A DNA stretch of 64,000 bases, from positions 28,648 through 92,647 of the forward strand of contig JAEWLI010000218.1 of the NCBI GenBank assembly GCA_023393375.1, read 5' to 3'. The translations under genes were made by a program, and so were the position numbers. Position 1 is the first letter of the stretch. Every line of letters begins with the position of its first letter. Below are positions 25,394-34,475 of the stretch, piece by piece. Below the pieces are notes generated by a model. That model searched no databases. It was not told the origin of the DNA and was given only the letters and a program-made list of their open reading frames with translations. Source of the DNA: Bacteroidota bacterium (GTDB lineage: Bacteria; Bacteroidota; Bacteroidia; Cytophagales; Cyclobacteriaceae).

Positions 25394-26887
25394 ATGAACG
25401 TATTATTGTTATATCCTCGGTATCCTGAATCTTTTTGGAGTTTTACACATGCGTTGAGATTTATCTCAAAAAAAGCTGCAGTACCACCATTAGGATTAAT
25501 TACGGTTTCGGCCATGCTACCTTCCGGGTGGAATAAAAAACTGGTGGATTTAAATATTACCACTTTACAAACATCTGATTTGCAATGGGCAGACTATGTT
25601 TTTATCAGTGCCATGTATATCCAAAAGGAATCTGTAAATGAGATCATCCAAAAATGTAAAACTCAAAAAGTAAAGATCGTTGCCGGAGGGCCACTATTTA
25701 CACAGGAGTTCAAAAACTACCCAGAAATAGATCATTTTATTCTTAATGAAGCTGAAATCACCATCAAGCCGTTCTTAAAAGCACTGGAAGAAGGCATTGT
25801 ACCAGAAAAAGTGTATCAAACTGAGGAATATGCCGATCTGAGCACCTCTCCGGTTCCAGATTACCAGTTACTCAATAGAAATGCGTATGCTTCCATGAAC
25901 ATCCAATTTTCTCGTGGGTGCCCCTTTTCTTGTGATTTTTGTGAAATAACCACACTACTTGGTCATAAGGTCCGAATGAAAAATTCCAGCCAGATCATTG
26001 ATGAAATGGATCATTTATATCAGTTGAACTGGCGGGGATCTGTATCAATAGTCGATGATAATTTTATCGGTAACAAAAAAGAAATAAAAACTATTTTATT
26101 GCCTGCCATGAAAGCATGGCAGCAAAAACATCATTATCCATTCATTTTCAATATGCAATCGTCGATCAATCTCGCCGATGATGTGGAGCTAATGACGTTG
26201 ATGATTGATACCGGGTTTAGGTCAACTTTTATTGGAATCGAAACACCATCACTATTGTCCTTGCAGGATTGCCATAAATTGCAAAACAAAAACAGGGACC
26301 TTTTGCAAAGTGTGAGTAAAATACAACAAGCAGGATTTCAGGTATCAGGTGGATTTATAGTAGGGTTCGATACGGATTCCCCCGCAATTTTTCAGCAACA
26401 AATTGATTTTATACAAGAGAGCGGTATAGTAACTGCTATGGTAGGACTATTAAATGCGCCAAAAAATACAAAACTGTATAACCGGCTTCAATTAGAAAAC
26501 AGGTTGACAGTAGAAGCGACCGGCAGCAATACGGATATGTCAATGAATTTTATTCCAAAAATGAATCAGGAAGATCTTTTGGAAGGATATAAAAAAATTA
26601 TTGAAAGCATTTATACTTCAAAACCTTATTATAAAAGAACACGCCAGTTTTTATTAAATTACAACAAACAACCAGTCACTCAGAAAAAGCTAAAGTTTTC
26701 TTATCTGCTTGGGTTCTTCAGATCGGTCATGGTTATCGGCATTATCAACAAAGGCAGAGGGGAATATTGGAAATTCCTTATTTGGACTTTGATTAACAGG
26801 CCAGCTTTATTTATGGATGCGATTGTATTTGCCGTTTACGGTTACCATTTCCGTACTGTTTACGGTTTAAGGGACAAACGATTATAA
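25394..26887 (+). CDS. B12-binding-domain radical SAM protein (DUF4070 type)
   Basis: The 497 residues have an N-terminal Rossmann-like cobalamin-binding region (MNVLLLYPRYPESFWSF; IVAGGPLFTQEF at about 95-106). The radical SAM core has the cluster ligands C176, C180 and C183 in RGCPFSCDFCEI. The C-terminal part (DLLEGYKKIIESIYTSKPYY) matches the DUF4070 region of this subgroup, which includes the hopanoid C-3 methylase HpnR. The usual cobalamin His motif DxHxxG is not seen. The substrate is therefore open: a lipid or pigment methylation is one option. It is a single gene upstream of an acetyltransferase, with its own gap. Confidence 0.88.
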   Translation: MNVLLLYPRYPESFWSFTHALRFISKKAAVPPLGLITVSAMLPSGWNKKLVDLNITTLQTSDLQWADYVFISAMYIQKESVNEIIQKCKTQKVKIVAGGPLFTQEFKNYPEIDHFILNEAEITIKPFLKALEEGIVPEKVYQTEEYADLSTSPVPDYQLLNRNAYASMNIQFSRGCPFSCDFCEITTLLGHKVRMKNSSQIIDEMDHLYQLNWRGSVSIVDDNFIGNKKEIKTILLPAMKAWQQKHHYPFIFNMQSSINLADDVELMTLMIDTGFRSTFIGIETPSLLSLQDCHKLQNKNRDLLQSVSKIQQAGFQVSGGFIVGFDTDSPAIFQQQIDFIQESGIVTAMVGLLNAPKNTKLYNRLQLENRLTVEATGSNTDMSMNFIPKMNQEDLLEGYKKIIESIYTSKPYYKRTRQFLLNYNKQPVTQKKLKFSYLLGFFRSVMVIGIINKGRGEYWKFLIWTLINRPALFMDAIVFAVYGYHFRTVYGLRDKRL

Positions 26888-26912
26888 AATACAGGATCAA
26901 TTATTTTATTGA

Positions 26913-26942
26913 GGTGAAAATGATCACCAATTATTATTTTTG
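26913..26942 (+). promoter_or_regulatory. Possible promoter and operator of the GNAT gene
   Basis: TATTTTTG (26935-26942) matches TAnnTTTG. Just upstream an inverted repeat GGTGA-6 bases-TCACC (26913-26928) lies near the expected -33 region and could be a repressor site. Inference only. Confidence 0.35.
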
Positions 26943-26961
26943 CTTCAATAAATAAACAGTT

Positions 26962-27408
26962 ATGAATCCTGTATTCGAAAACGCTACAATTGATGACATT
27001 CCGGTCTTGATCGAGATGGTTGAAGAATTTTATGCGCATGAAGGCATCACTTTCGATTATTCAAAAACAAAAGCTACCTTGGCAGAATTTATCTCCAATG
27101 AACAACTGGGCAGAATTTGGTTAATTAAATATAACCAACAACTTGCTGGTTATTGCTGCCTTACATTAGGATATACCCTGGAATTTCATGGCCGGGATTG
27201 TTTCATTGATGAGTTGTATATCAAACCACCCTTTCAAAACAAAGGAATTGGCTCCCGCACATTGGCATTTATAGAAGAATATGCTGCAAAAAACACCATA
27301 AAAGCTGTACATCTTTTTGTGTTTGATGAGAATCAGATTGCCTTTCATACTTACAAAAAAAATGGGTATGTCATCCGTGGAGGAAAAATAATGGTGAAAA
27401 AACCATAA
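26962..27408 (+). CDS. GNAT-family N-acetyltransferase
   Basis: The 148 residues form one GNAT fold: an N-terminal helix pair, the central strand GYCCLTLGYTLEFHG, the acidic DCFIDELYIKPPFQNKGIGS with the acetyl-CoA pyrophosphate loop (Q-N-K-G-I-G), and a C-terminal strand with HLFVFDENQIAFHTYKKNGY. Such enzymes move an acetyl group from acetyl-CoA to an amine of a small molecule or protein. The substrate cannot be told. The gene stands alone between the radical SAM and the aldo/keto reductase genes. Confidence 0.9.
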   Translation: MNPVFENATIDDIPVLIEMVEEFYAHEGITFDYSKTKATLAEFISNEQLGRIWLIKYNQQLAGYCCLTLGYTLEFHGRDCFIDELYIKPPFQNKGIGSRTLAFIEEYAAKNTIKAVHLFVFDENQIAFHTYKKNGYVIRGGKIMVKKP

Positions 27409-27504
27409 TCATGCTTTATGGATATCAAATAAAGTGTTAAATATGCTAATTGAGGAACAATTAGTGTGGAATTTGTTTTAATATAGATCAAAAATCTGTA
27501 AACC

Positions 27505-28347
27505 ATGAAAAGACGGGAATTTATACAATCCGCAATATTAGGTGGCACCGCGTTTTTAACAATAGATCCATTAACATTAATGGCATCGCCCACCAAAGCA
27601 AATGATTTGGTATCCTTAGGAAATACGGGAATTAAGGCCAGCCGTTTAGCCATTGGTACAGGTTCCAGTGGTTGGGGCGGAAGCTCCAATCAAACCAGGG
27701 ATTTAGGTATTAAAGGTCTGGGAGATTTGTTGGAAGCAGGTTATGATGCGGGAATACGTTTTTGGGATTCTGCCGATCAATACGGTACACATCCACACCT
27801 GAAAGAAGGTTTGAAAAGGGTTTCACGCGAAAATGTAGTAATCCTAACTAAAACCCATGCATCCACTGCTGATGAAATGAAAAAAGACCTTGATCGTTTC
27901 AGAAAGGAAATTGGTACCGATTATATTGATGTCATGCTACTACATTGCTTAATACAAAAGAATTGGTCGGAAACGAAAAAAGGGGCTATGGAAGTACTAA
28001 GCCAGGCACGTGAAGATGGGGTCATCAGAGCACACGGGGTAAGTTGCCATTCCATGGATGCCTTGAAGGAAGCGGCTAGTTCTGACTGGGTACAAATTGA
28101 CCTTGCCAGGATCAATCCACACGGGGCTCGTATGGATGGGCCTGTACCTGAAGTGGAGGCAGTGCTAAAAGATATGAAGTCGAAGGGAAAATCTGTTATG
28201 GGAATGAAAATTCTTGGCGATGGTAATTTGGTAAATAAGATGGATGAGTGTATACAATTTGCCCTTACACGGGATTATATGGATTCTTTCACCATTGGCT
28301 TTGAAAATATTGATCAGTTGAAAGAAATTATCAAAAAGATAGGATGA
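27505..28347 (+). CDS. Tat-exported aldo/keto reductase family protein
   Basis: The 280 residues begin with a twin-arginine export signal (KRREFIQSAILGGTAFLTI). The aldo/keto reductase barrel has the catalytic tetrad in place: D88 (WDSADQYG), Y93, K116 (LTKTHA) and H147 (MLLHCL). Reductases of this fold use NAD(P)H, which is unusual outside the cytoplasm; a Tat signal fits export of a folded protein with its cofactor bound. The C-terminal cofactor region (FTIGFENIDQLKEIIKK) is shortened compared with cytoplasmic relatives. The substrate is unknown. It stands alone. Confidence 0.85.
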   Translation: MKRREFIQSAILGGTAFLTIDPLTLMASPTKANDLVSLGNTGIKASRLAIGTGSSGWGGSSNQTRDLGIKGLGDLLEAGYDAGIRFWDSADQYGTHPHLKEGLKRVSRENVVILTKTHASTADEMKKDLDRFRKEIGTDYIDVMLLHCLIQKNWSETKKGAMEVLSQAREDGVIRAHGVSCHSMDALKEAASSDWVQIDLARINPHGARMDGPVPEVEAVLKDMKSKGKSVMGMKILGDGNLVNKMDECIQFALTRDYMDSFTIGFENIDQLKEIIKKIG

Positions 28348-28615
28348 TTGTGATTTAATCGGTTCAAGGCAACCGTCCGTTTCCACTCAACTCTTATCTT
28401 TTACTAACTAATAGCTGTGAACTCCCATATAACAGCGGATGACTGTGAAGTTGGAGATTTGGAGAGTCGGATCCAAGATCTGGGCTTTCTGTTATTTTCT
28501 ACAGTAACTTTGCTGAAAGTGGGGGACTATGAGTTATATCCTCATATATTAAATATTTTATCACCTCACCAAATACTCAACTCCCCAACTCACCTCCTAC
28601 TACCAGCTATCACCA

Positions 28616-31600
28616 TTACCACCCTCCTGCAGAAAGTGTTAATCCGAAAGTACCTTTCACATCATCTCGTTGAAATGGGATGGCATAATAAGGTTCCAAT
28701 ACGATCATGTTGAAAAGATTTAATCTTAATGTTGCACCTACACTAATAATCGGAGACGCTTTAACACCACTCGGATTCCATCTAAATTCCACATCCTGAT
28801 CTTCCCTCCAGGTAAGACCAGCATCGGCAAACAATGCAAGATCACTGAAAAATAATCCTGAAGAAATAAATGCCAATCGCTTAGGCCCTGTAAAAGGAAA
28901 CCTGATTTCTGCATTGGCTACGACCATCTGAGTACCCAATAGCTGATCAATAGTGAGGTCTCTTTGGTCATTTAATTGTCCCTGGCTAAGGTTATAACCC
29001 CGAACCAAATAATCACTGCCAATGTATAAAGGATTATTATATATAAAATCTTCCCCACCAAAACGGCCATAATAGATACCCCGGAAAGCGAAGGTAAATG
29101 GATTTGCAAAAAAGTATGTCCGGTAATCGGCTGAAGTTGACAAATAATTGTACCGGCCAAAGTATTGTTCTACCTGAAAACGGTACCGTGTTCCATTCAT
29201 TGGTGCAGTCATCCCAAAAGTTGAATTGTCGCCCACATACGCAAGATATGCTTGCCCGAGATTAAATCCTTCGGGTACTTCCCCCTTTACTTTTTCCACA
29301 CCCCGAGGATAAACAATTAATGGGTTTTCCGGATCTCGGGTATACCTGTATTCAAAAATGTCTTCCCTAAAATAATATCTTGAAAAACTTGCACCAGCCT
29401 CCAATCTTAGCGTTCTGGAAAATGGCAACTGCCCTAATAGTGTGATTTGATCCTGAAAAATACGCGTTAACGGATACCTCAGTATTTCTGTAGTTGTAGG
29501 AGCTGAACCGATAGAATCAGGTACAACTTCTCTCGTTGGCCAACTAAAATAAGTATATGGGATATGGCTGATACCGCCTCCCCAGGTTATCTTATTTTTC
29601 CTGTTAAGATATAATACCTGTGCACCAAAATCATAAATTTCACCGTTCATTGATACCCCGCCAAAGAGTTGATGATCATTCATAATATCGGTGAAAAGTG
29701 CATTTACACCGCCAGCAAAGCCTGTCCCAATGGCACTTGTTCCCACTCCAAACCCACTGCTGTTGCTAATATAAGTTAACCCTAATTTAGGTTCATAAGG
29801 TTTTACAGAAAAGCTATCTGTTGGTGTATCTTCAACAGACCTTTTGTATTGCTGACCGGTGAAGGCAGTCTTCGACAAGTTTTTATGAGGTGGTAATTTG
29901 GCAGCAGTAAAATCTACCTCATTAGGATCGACAGGGAATCGTGGAAAATCATTGGCATGTGCTTTATAGATGGTGTATTTTCCCTTTCGGAAATGTGTAT
30001 AAGCTATATCTCCATTTAATGGATTGACGGAAATGGCAGGAGCGTATTGGGTTATCCCACTTATACCCGTGAAATATTTCGTCATTTTGTTAATTTCACC
30101 TGTAGGAACAATATACTCATATAGGTTTCTCATACCGTCTGCATTAGAAACAAAATAAATTGAAAGTCCATCAGGTGAAAAATAAGGGTTCATATTATCA
30201 GCTCCCGGGAAAAAATCAAGCACCTCAATATTATTGGTTTCCAGATCATATATCGAAAGTTTAAAGGACCCAAATTGTAGTTTATTAAGGTCTGTATCTT
30301 CTCCACGATCAGAGACAAATACAATTCTTCTATTATCAGGAGACCAGGAAGGCTGGATTTCCGAATACTGATCATTTGTCAGTTGAATGAGATCCCGGTT
30401 GGTCATATCATACAAATACAAATCCGTTTTTCCCTGCTTCAAACCGGATAGAGCTATGTATCTGCCATCGGGGGACCACGAGGGATCATTAAAACTGGAT
30501 AAACCGGGAATGATTATTTCATCCAAAATTTTCCCTTTTACTGTTTCTGTAACGATGAGTGTATTTTTGCCTTTGCTAAATGCTACATAAGCAAACCGGT
30601 TGCCATCTGGTGAAAAAGTACCTGCACTTTCTATATAACTAAAATCATCAATGTGAAAACTTCTTGAAGCCCTGTTGAGCTTACGAATGATTTTGCCTGT
30701 TTGAGCATCAGCCAGATAAAGATCTATTGAAAGCACATCCTTTTCTGACAAAAAGGCGATGTATCGGCCATCAGGACTGAATACAGGAGAGATATTCATG
30801 TTTCCAGCATTTGCTTCAGAAAACATTTTATCACCTACAGTAGCTATGGTATCAGCCATGAAGGGTTTATATGTTTCAATCATTGAATTCTTCCAGACAT
30901 TTGAAAATGTCTTTTCATCAATCTTCAACAGCTGTTTCATCGCTTGATTGTAACCATATTTCGCTGTTTCCCTGAATAACGGTGTAATGATAGTGTCGCC
31001 GTATATTCCTGTGACAAATGACCAGTAAGCTTGGCCGTAGCGATAGGGGAAATATCTAGGATTTACCGATAAATCTTTAAGGGAAGGAAAATCTTCACTA
31101 ACAATTGCATCACGCATCCACATGGCAGTATGGGCATCAGTTCTTCCAATGGACATATATTCTGCCAAACCTTCTACCATCCACAAGGGAAGGTTTCGTA
31201 AGTTATTGATGGAAGTGGAATCACCGCGAATGATCATGTTGAATTGAAATGCGTGTACTAACTCATGACCCAATACATGATCCGTTTGTCTCATTGATTG
31301 TAAAAAAGGGAAAACTACCCGGTTTCGCAGACCTTCCGTAACACCACCAGTTCCGACACTAATCTGTCCTCCCACAATATCGGTTTGTTGAAAATCTGCA
31401 TGATTGTTGTATATGATAATTGGATTTTTTTCCTTGATAGTATCTTTCAATACCATTTGGTGGCGATTATACCATCGTTCAGACAGTACGCCAATATCTT
31501 GGGCGATTGAATCATTTTCTAAATAATTATAAATATTAAAGTTGGGCGTTACAAGGTTTTTAAATTCGAAAGAACTATATTGTGGTTTGTTCCTACCAAA

Positions 31601-31690
31601 ATATTGGGCATATCCTGGTGATGAAAAAATAGCTATCAAACTTAAAATACCCACCAGCCAAACGCCTCTTCTGATACACATCTTTTCCAT
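28616..31690 (-). CDS. Metalloprotease / TolB-like propeller / outer-membrane barrel fusion
   Basis: The 1024 residues have three parts after a signal peptide (about 8-29). First comes a gluzincin-like region with the zinc motif HELVH (142-146) and a downstream Glu in WMVEGLAEYMS (E173 or E177). Next are PD40/TolB-type repeats (about 285-600: FSPDGRYIAFLSEKD, WSPDGRYIALSGLK, WSPDNRRIVFVSDRGE, FSPDGLSIYFVSN). Last comes a C-terminal Omp85/D15-like beta-barrel (about 680-1024, ending GTFGLTLSAGGW). It is likely an outer-membrane protein with a protease and a propeller in the periplasm. The barrel assignment rests on the strand pattern and on YLVRGYNLSQGQLNDQRDL. The function is unknown. Confidence 0.75.
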   Translation of the reverse strand: MEKMCIRRGVWLVGILSLIAIFSSPGYAQYFGRNKPQYSSFEFKNLVTPNFNIYNYLENDSIAQDIGVLSERWYNRHQMVLKDTIKEKNPIIIYNNHADFQQTDIVGGQISVGTGGVTEGLRNRVVFPFLQSMRQTDHVLGHELVHAFQFNMIIRGDSTSINNLRNLPLWMVEGLAEYMSIGRTDAHTAMWMRDAIVSEDFPSLKDLSVNPRYFPYRYGQAYWSFVTGIYGDTIITPLFRETAKYGYNQAMKQLLKIDEKTFSNVWKNSMIETYKPFMADTIATVGDKMFSEANAGNMNISPVFSPDGRYIAFLSEKDVLSIDLYLADAQTGKIIRKLNRASRSFHIDDFSYIESAGTFSPDGNRFAYVAFSKGKNTLIVTETVKGKILDEIIIPGLSSFNDPSWSPDGRYIALSGLKQGKTDLYLYDMTNRDLIQLTNDQYSEIQPSWSPDNRRIVFVSDRGEDTDLNKLQFGSFKLSIYDLETNNIEVLDFFPGADNMNPYFSPDGLSIYFVSNADGMRNLYEYIVPTGEINKMTKYFTGISGITQYAPAISVNPLNGDIAYTHFRKGKYTIYKAHANDFPRFPVDPNEVDFTAAKLPPHKNLSKTAFTGQQYKRSVEDTPTDSFSVKPYEPKLGLTYISNSSGFGVGTSAIGTGFAGGVNALFTDIMNDHQLFGGVSMNGEIYDFGAQVLYLNRKNKITWGGGISHIPYTYFSWPTREVVPDSIGSAPTTTEILRYPLTRIFQDQITLLGQLPFSRTLRLEAGASFSRYYFREDIFEYRYTRDPENPLIVYPRGVEKVKGEVPEGFNLGQAYLAYVGDNSTFGMTAPMNGTRYRFQVEQYFGRYNYLSTSADYRTYFFANPFTFAFRGIYYGRFGGEDFIYNNPLYIGSDYLVRGYNLSQGQLNDQRDLTIDQLLGTQMVVANAEIRFPFTGPKRLAFISSGLFFSDLALFADAGLTWREDQDVEFRWNPSGVKASPIISVGATLRLNLFNMIVLEPYYAIPFQRDDVKGTFGLTLSAGGW

Positions 31691-31887
31691 AAAGTTTTAA
31701 GGTTTAATTTTACTTTGGTTTCTTCGACCAATACAATAGACCCATAAAAGTTTAATTCAGTTCGTATAAACTTTAATTTCAAAAAATGTGCCATTATGCG
31801 ATGAATTCTAACAGAATATATAGCTTTCTACATTACTTTATACCTAATTATTCTTTTATATCTTTTTATTCTTACTAAAAAATCCCC

Positions 31888-31895
31888 TATTTTTG
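31888..31895 (+). promoter_or_regulatory. -7 box of tRNA-Leu
   Basis: TATTTTTG matches TAnnTTTG, with a T-run (TTTT) 20 bases upstream in place of TTTG. It lies 13 bases before the tRNA. Confidence 0.5.
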
Positions 31896-31908
31896 CATCC
31901 ACATTTTT

Positions 31909-31991
31909 GCGCAAGTGGTGGAATTGGTAGACACGCTATCTTGAGGGGGTAGTGCCATTATGGTGTGGGGGTTCGAATCCCCCCTCGCGCA
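31909..31991 (+). tRNA. tRNA-Leu (anticodon GAG)
   Basis: A class II cloverleaf of 83 bases: D arm GTG-GAATTGGTAGA-CAC, anticodon loop TTGAGGG between CTATC and GGTAG, variable arm, T arm GGGGG-TTCGAAT-CCCCC, discriminator A. GAG reads Leu codons CTC/CTT. The acceptor stem GCGCAAG/CTCGCGC contains one A-C mismatch at pair 5-68. CCA is not encoded. Confidence 0.93.
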
Positions 31992-32038
31992 CTTCAAATT
32001 TCCTATAATACCTTTTTTAATTTAACCTCATTTGTCCT

Positions 32039-33091
32039 GTGAAAGTTAATATCCCTTTGCTAAAGTCTATTTGTGAAATCGCAGGTGCTCCTGGCTTCGA
32101 AAACCGGATCAGAAATCTTGTTATTGATGAATTGAAGGAACATGTTGATCAAATAGAGGTCGACAATATGGGGAATGTGTATGCGATCAAACGAGGGAAG
32201 CCCAACTATGAGCAAAAGAAAGTGATGATCGCCGCCCATATGGACGAAATAGGATTTATTATCACTCACATTGACGATAACGGTTTTCTACGCTTTAACC
32301 CCTTGGGTGGATTTGATCCAAAAACATTGACTGCCCAAAGAGTGATTGTTCACGGCCGTAAAGATCTGATCGGTGTAATGGGCAGCAAGCCGATACATGT
32401 GATGCAGCCCGATGAAAGAAACAAATCCCCAAAAATTACCGATTTTTTTATTGATCTGGGTTTAAAGAAAGAGGATGTTGAAAAACTGGTAAGCATTGGA
32501 GACCCGGTTACCCGTGACAGGGAATTGGTGGTGATGGGTGAATGTATAAACTGTAAATCTATTGATAATAGGGGGTCGGTATATATTCTCATAGAAACAA
32601 TGAAACAAATTAATGAACACCCTTATGATGTGTATGGTGTGTTCACGGTACAGGAAGAAGTGGGTTTACGTGGAGCCAACCTTGCAGCTCATAGAATAAA
32701 TCCTGATTTTGGTATCGGATTGGATACCACCATTGCCTATGATGTACCAGGTGCTCAGCCCCAGGAAAAAATCACTTCATTGGGTGAAGGAGCTGCTATA
32801 AAAATCATGGATGCTTCAGTGATCTGTGATATCAGAATGGTGAATTTTTTAAAGGAAATTGCCAGTAACCATTCCATTAAATGGCAACCGGAGATTTTAT
32901 CGGCTGGAGGTACCGATACTGCCAGTCTACAAAAATCGGGTAAAACAGGAGCGATTACAGGAGCCATATCGCTGCCCACTCGTCATATCCATCAAGTAAT
33001 AGAAATGGCCCATCAGGATGATATTATCAATTGTATCCGGTTATTAAAATCTTCAGTGGAAAATCTGGATAAATTTGACTGGAAATTTTAA
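32039..33091 (+). CDS. M42-family metallo-aminopeptidase
   Basis: The 350 residues match the M42 (glutamyl aminopeptidase/endoglucanase-like) family of dinuclear metal enzymes, which form cytoplasmic dodecamers that trim peptides. Metal ligands and catalytic residues are visible: H67 and D69 in AAHMDEIGF, Asp in SIDNRGSVYI, the Glu pair in VQEEVGLRGAN, Asp in GIGLDTT, and His in RHIHQVIEM. The start is GTG at 32039; no better ATG exists upstream after the tRNA. The gene lies 47 bases downstream of tRNA-Leu. Confidence 0.92.
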   Translation: MKVNIPLLKSICEIAGAPGFENRIRNLVIDELKEHVDQIEVDNMGNVYAIKRGKPNYEQKKVMIAAHMDEIGFIITHIDDNGFLRFNPLGGFDPKTLTAQRVIVHGRKDLIGVMGSKPIHVMQPDERNKSPKITDFFIDLGLKKEDVEKLVSIGDPVTRDRELVVMGECINCKSIDNRGSVYILIETMKQINEHPYDVYGVFTVQEEVGLRGANLAAHRINPDFGIGLDTTIAYDVPGAQPQEKITSLGEGAAIKIMDASVICDIRMVNFLKEIASNHSIKWQPEILSAGGTDTASLQKSGKTGAITGAISLPTRHIHQVIEMAHQDDIINCIRLLKSSVENLDKFDWKF

Positions 33092-33149
33092 CTTTTTTAC
33101 TACGGCTTATTTTTTTTATGCCAGGTGTCCTAATTCCCATTACTTATAA

Positions 33150-33157
33150 TAGATTTG
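33150..33157 (+). promoter_or_regulatory. Possible -7 box of the UDP-sugar dehydrogenase gene
   Basis: TAGATTTG matches TAnnTTTG, 19 bases before the start codon at 33177. No TTTG is found at the usual distance upstream. Confidence 0.35.
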
Positions 33158-33176
33158 TTAGTTCAACTGAAATACC

Positions 33177-34472
33177 ATGAGTTTATATCAGGAAATAAAA
33201 GAAAAGAAAAAGAAGGTCTGTGTAATAGGCCTGGGTTATGTAGGACTGCCCATAGCATTGGAATTTGCCAAAAAATTTGCAGTAATCGGTTTTGACATCA
33301 ATGCCAAACGAGTGGAATTGATGCAAAATCATATAGATCCCAGTAAGGAATTATCACCCGATGATTTTATAGGTGCTGATATCCAATTTACACACCATAT
33401 TCGTGATATTGAAGAAGCAGTATTTTATATTATTGCTGTACCTACCCCCATTGACAAACATAAAGCCCCCAACTTACAGCCTTTACTTTCAGCTAGTGAA
33501 ATTGTAGCTAAGGTATTGAAAAAAGGGGATTATGTGGTTATCGAATCTACAGTGTATCCTGGTTGTACAGAAGAAGATTGTGTTCCTATCCTCGAAAAAG
33601 GCTCCGGATTGGTGAGTGTCAGGGATTTCAAAGTTGGATATTCACCTGAAAGAATCAATCCAGGCGATAAAGAACATACCCTAACCAAAATTACTAAAGT
33701 TGTCTCAGGTTGTGATGACGAAAGCCTGGGTCAGATTTCAAAAGTATATGGTGAAATTATTACAGCTGGAATTTTCCCGGCTACATCCATCAAAGTAGCA
33801 GAAGCTGCAAAAGTGATCGAAAATACCCAACGTGATCTTAATATATCGTTGATGAACGAACTTTCAGTGATCTTTAATAAAATGAATATCAACACGTACG
33901 ATGTATTGGAAGCTGCAGGCACTAAATGGAATTTTCTCAAATTTTTCCCAGGATTAGTGGGAGGTCATTGCATTGGCGTAGATCCATATTATCTTACGCA
34001 TAAAGCTGATGAGATTGGATATCATTCCAAAGTAATACTTGCAGGCAGGTCAATCAATGATAATATGGCTGGTTTGATAGCCAGAGATGTTATTCAGCAC
34101 CTGATCAAGCAAGATAAATCCTTGAAGAAATGTAGAATTTTGGTAATGGGAGTAACTTTCAAGGAGAACGTGAGTGATATCAGAAACTCGAAGGTGGTTG
34201 ATCTCATCAATGAGTTAAAATCTTATATGGTAAATGTAGATATCATGGATCCATATGCATCAGCCGAGGAATTTTACGAGGAGTATGGCTTATCCATGAC
34301 CACAGCAGTTACACCTCCCTATGATGCTGCCATTATTGCAGTCTGTCACAAAGAGTATAGCAATTATACGCCGCAGGATTTTTACGATCTCTGTACTGAA
34401 GATGCCTTAATCTATGACATCAAAGGAATCTATAGAAATAAAATAAAAAATCTTGCATATAAAACTCTCTAA
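33177..34472 (+). CDS. Nucleotide-sugar 6-dehydrogenase (TviB/WbpO type)
   Basis: These NAD-dependent enzymes oxidise UDP-HexNAc or UDP-hexose to the uronic acid, a precursor of capsule, O-antigen or exopolysaccharide. The 431 residues have the Rossmann motif GLGYVG (18-23), the conserved K/N region (KVAEAAKVIENTQRDLNISL) and the catalytic Cys C265 in GGHCIGVDPYY. The C-terminal UDP-binding domain has LVMGVTFKENVSDIRNSK. The sequence is closest to the TviB/WbpO group, which acts on UDP-GlcNAc or UDP-GalNAc, but UDP-Glc is not excluded. The next gene, a 4-epimerase, starts 3 bases after the stop, so the two form an operon. Confidence 0.9.
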   Translation: MSLYQEIKEKKKKVCVIGLGYVGLPIALEFAKKFAVIGFDINAKRVELMQNHIDPSKELSPDDFIGADIQFTHHIRDIEEAVFYIIAVPTPIDKHKAPNLQPLLSASEIVAKVLKKGDYVVIESTVYPGCTEEDCVPILEKGSGLVSVRDFKVGYSPERINPGDKEHTLTKITKVVSGCDDESLGQISKVYGEIITAGIFPATSIKVAEAAKVIENTQRDLNISLMNELSVIFNKMNINTYDVLEAAGTKWNFLKFFPGLVGGHCIGVDPYYLTHKADEIGYHSKVILAGRSINDNMAGLIARDVIQHLIKQDKSLKKCRILVMGVTFKENVSDIRNSKVVDLINELKSYMVNVDIMDPYASAEEFYEEYGLSMTTAVTPPYDAAIIAVCHKEYSNYTPQDFYDLCTEDALIYDIKGIYRNKIKNLAYKTL

Positions 34473-34475
34473 AAA

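Noticed and set aside
28417..28713. Open frame of 98 codons
   Set aside because: It overlaps the 3' end of the 1024-residue protein gene on the other strand and has no signal, motif or promoter.
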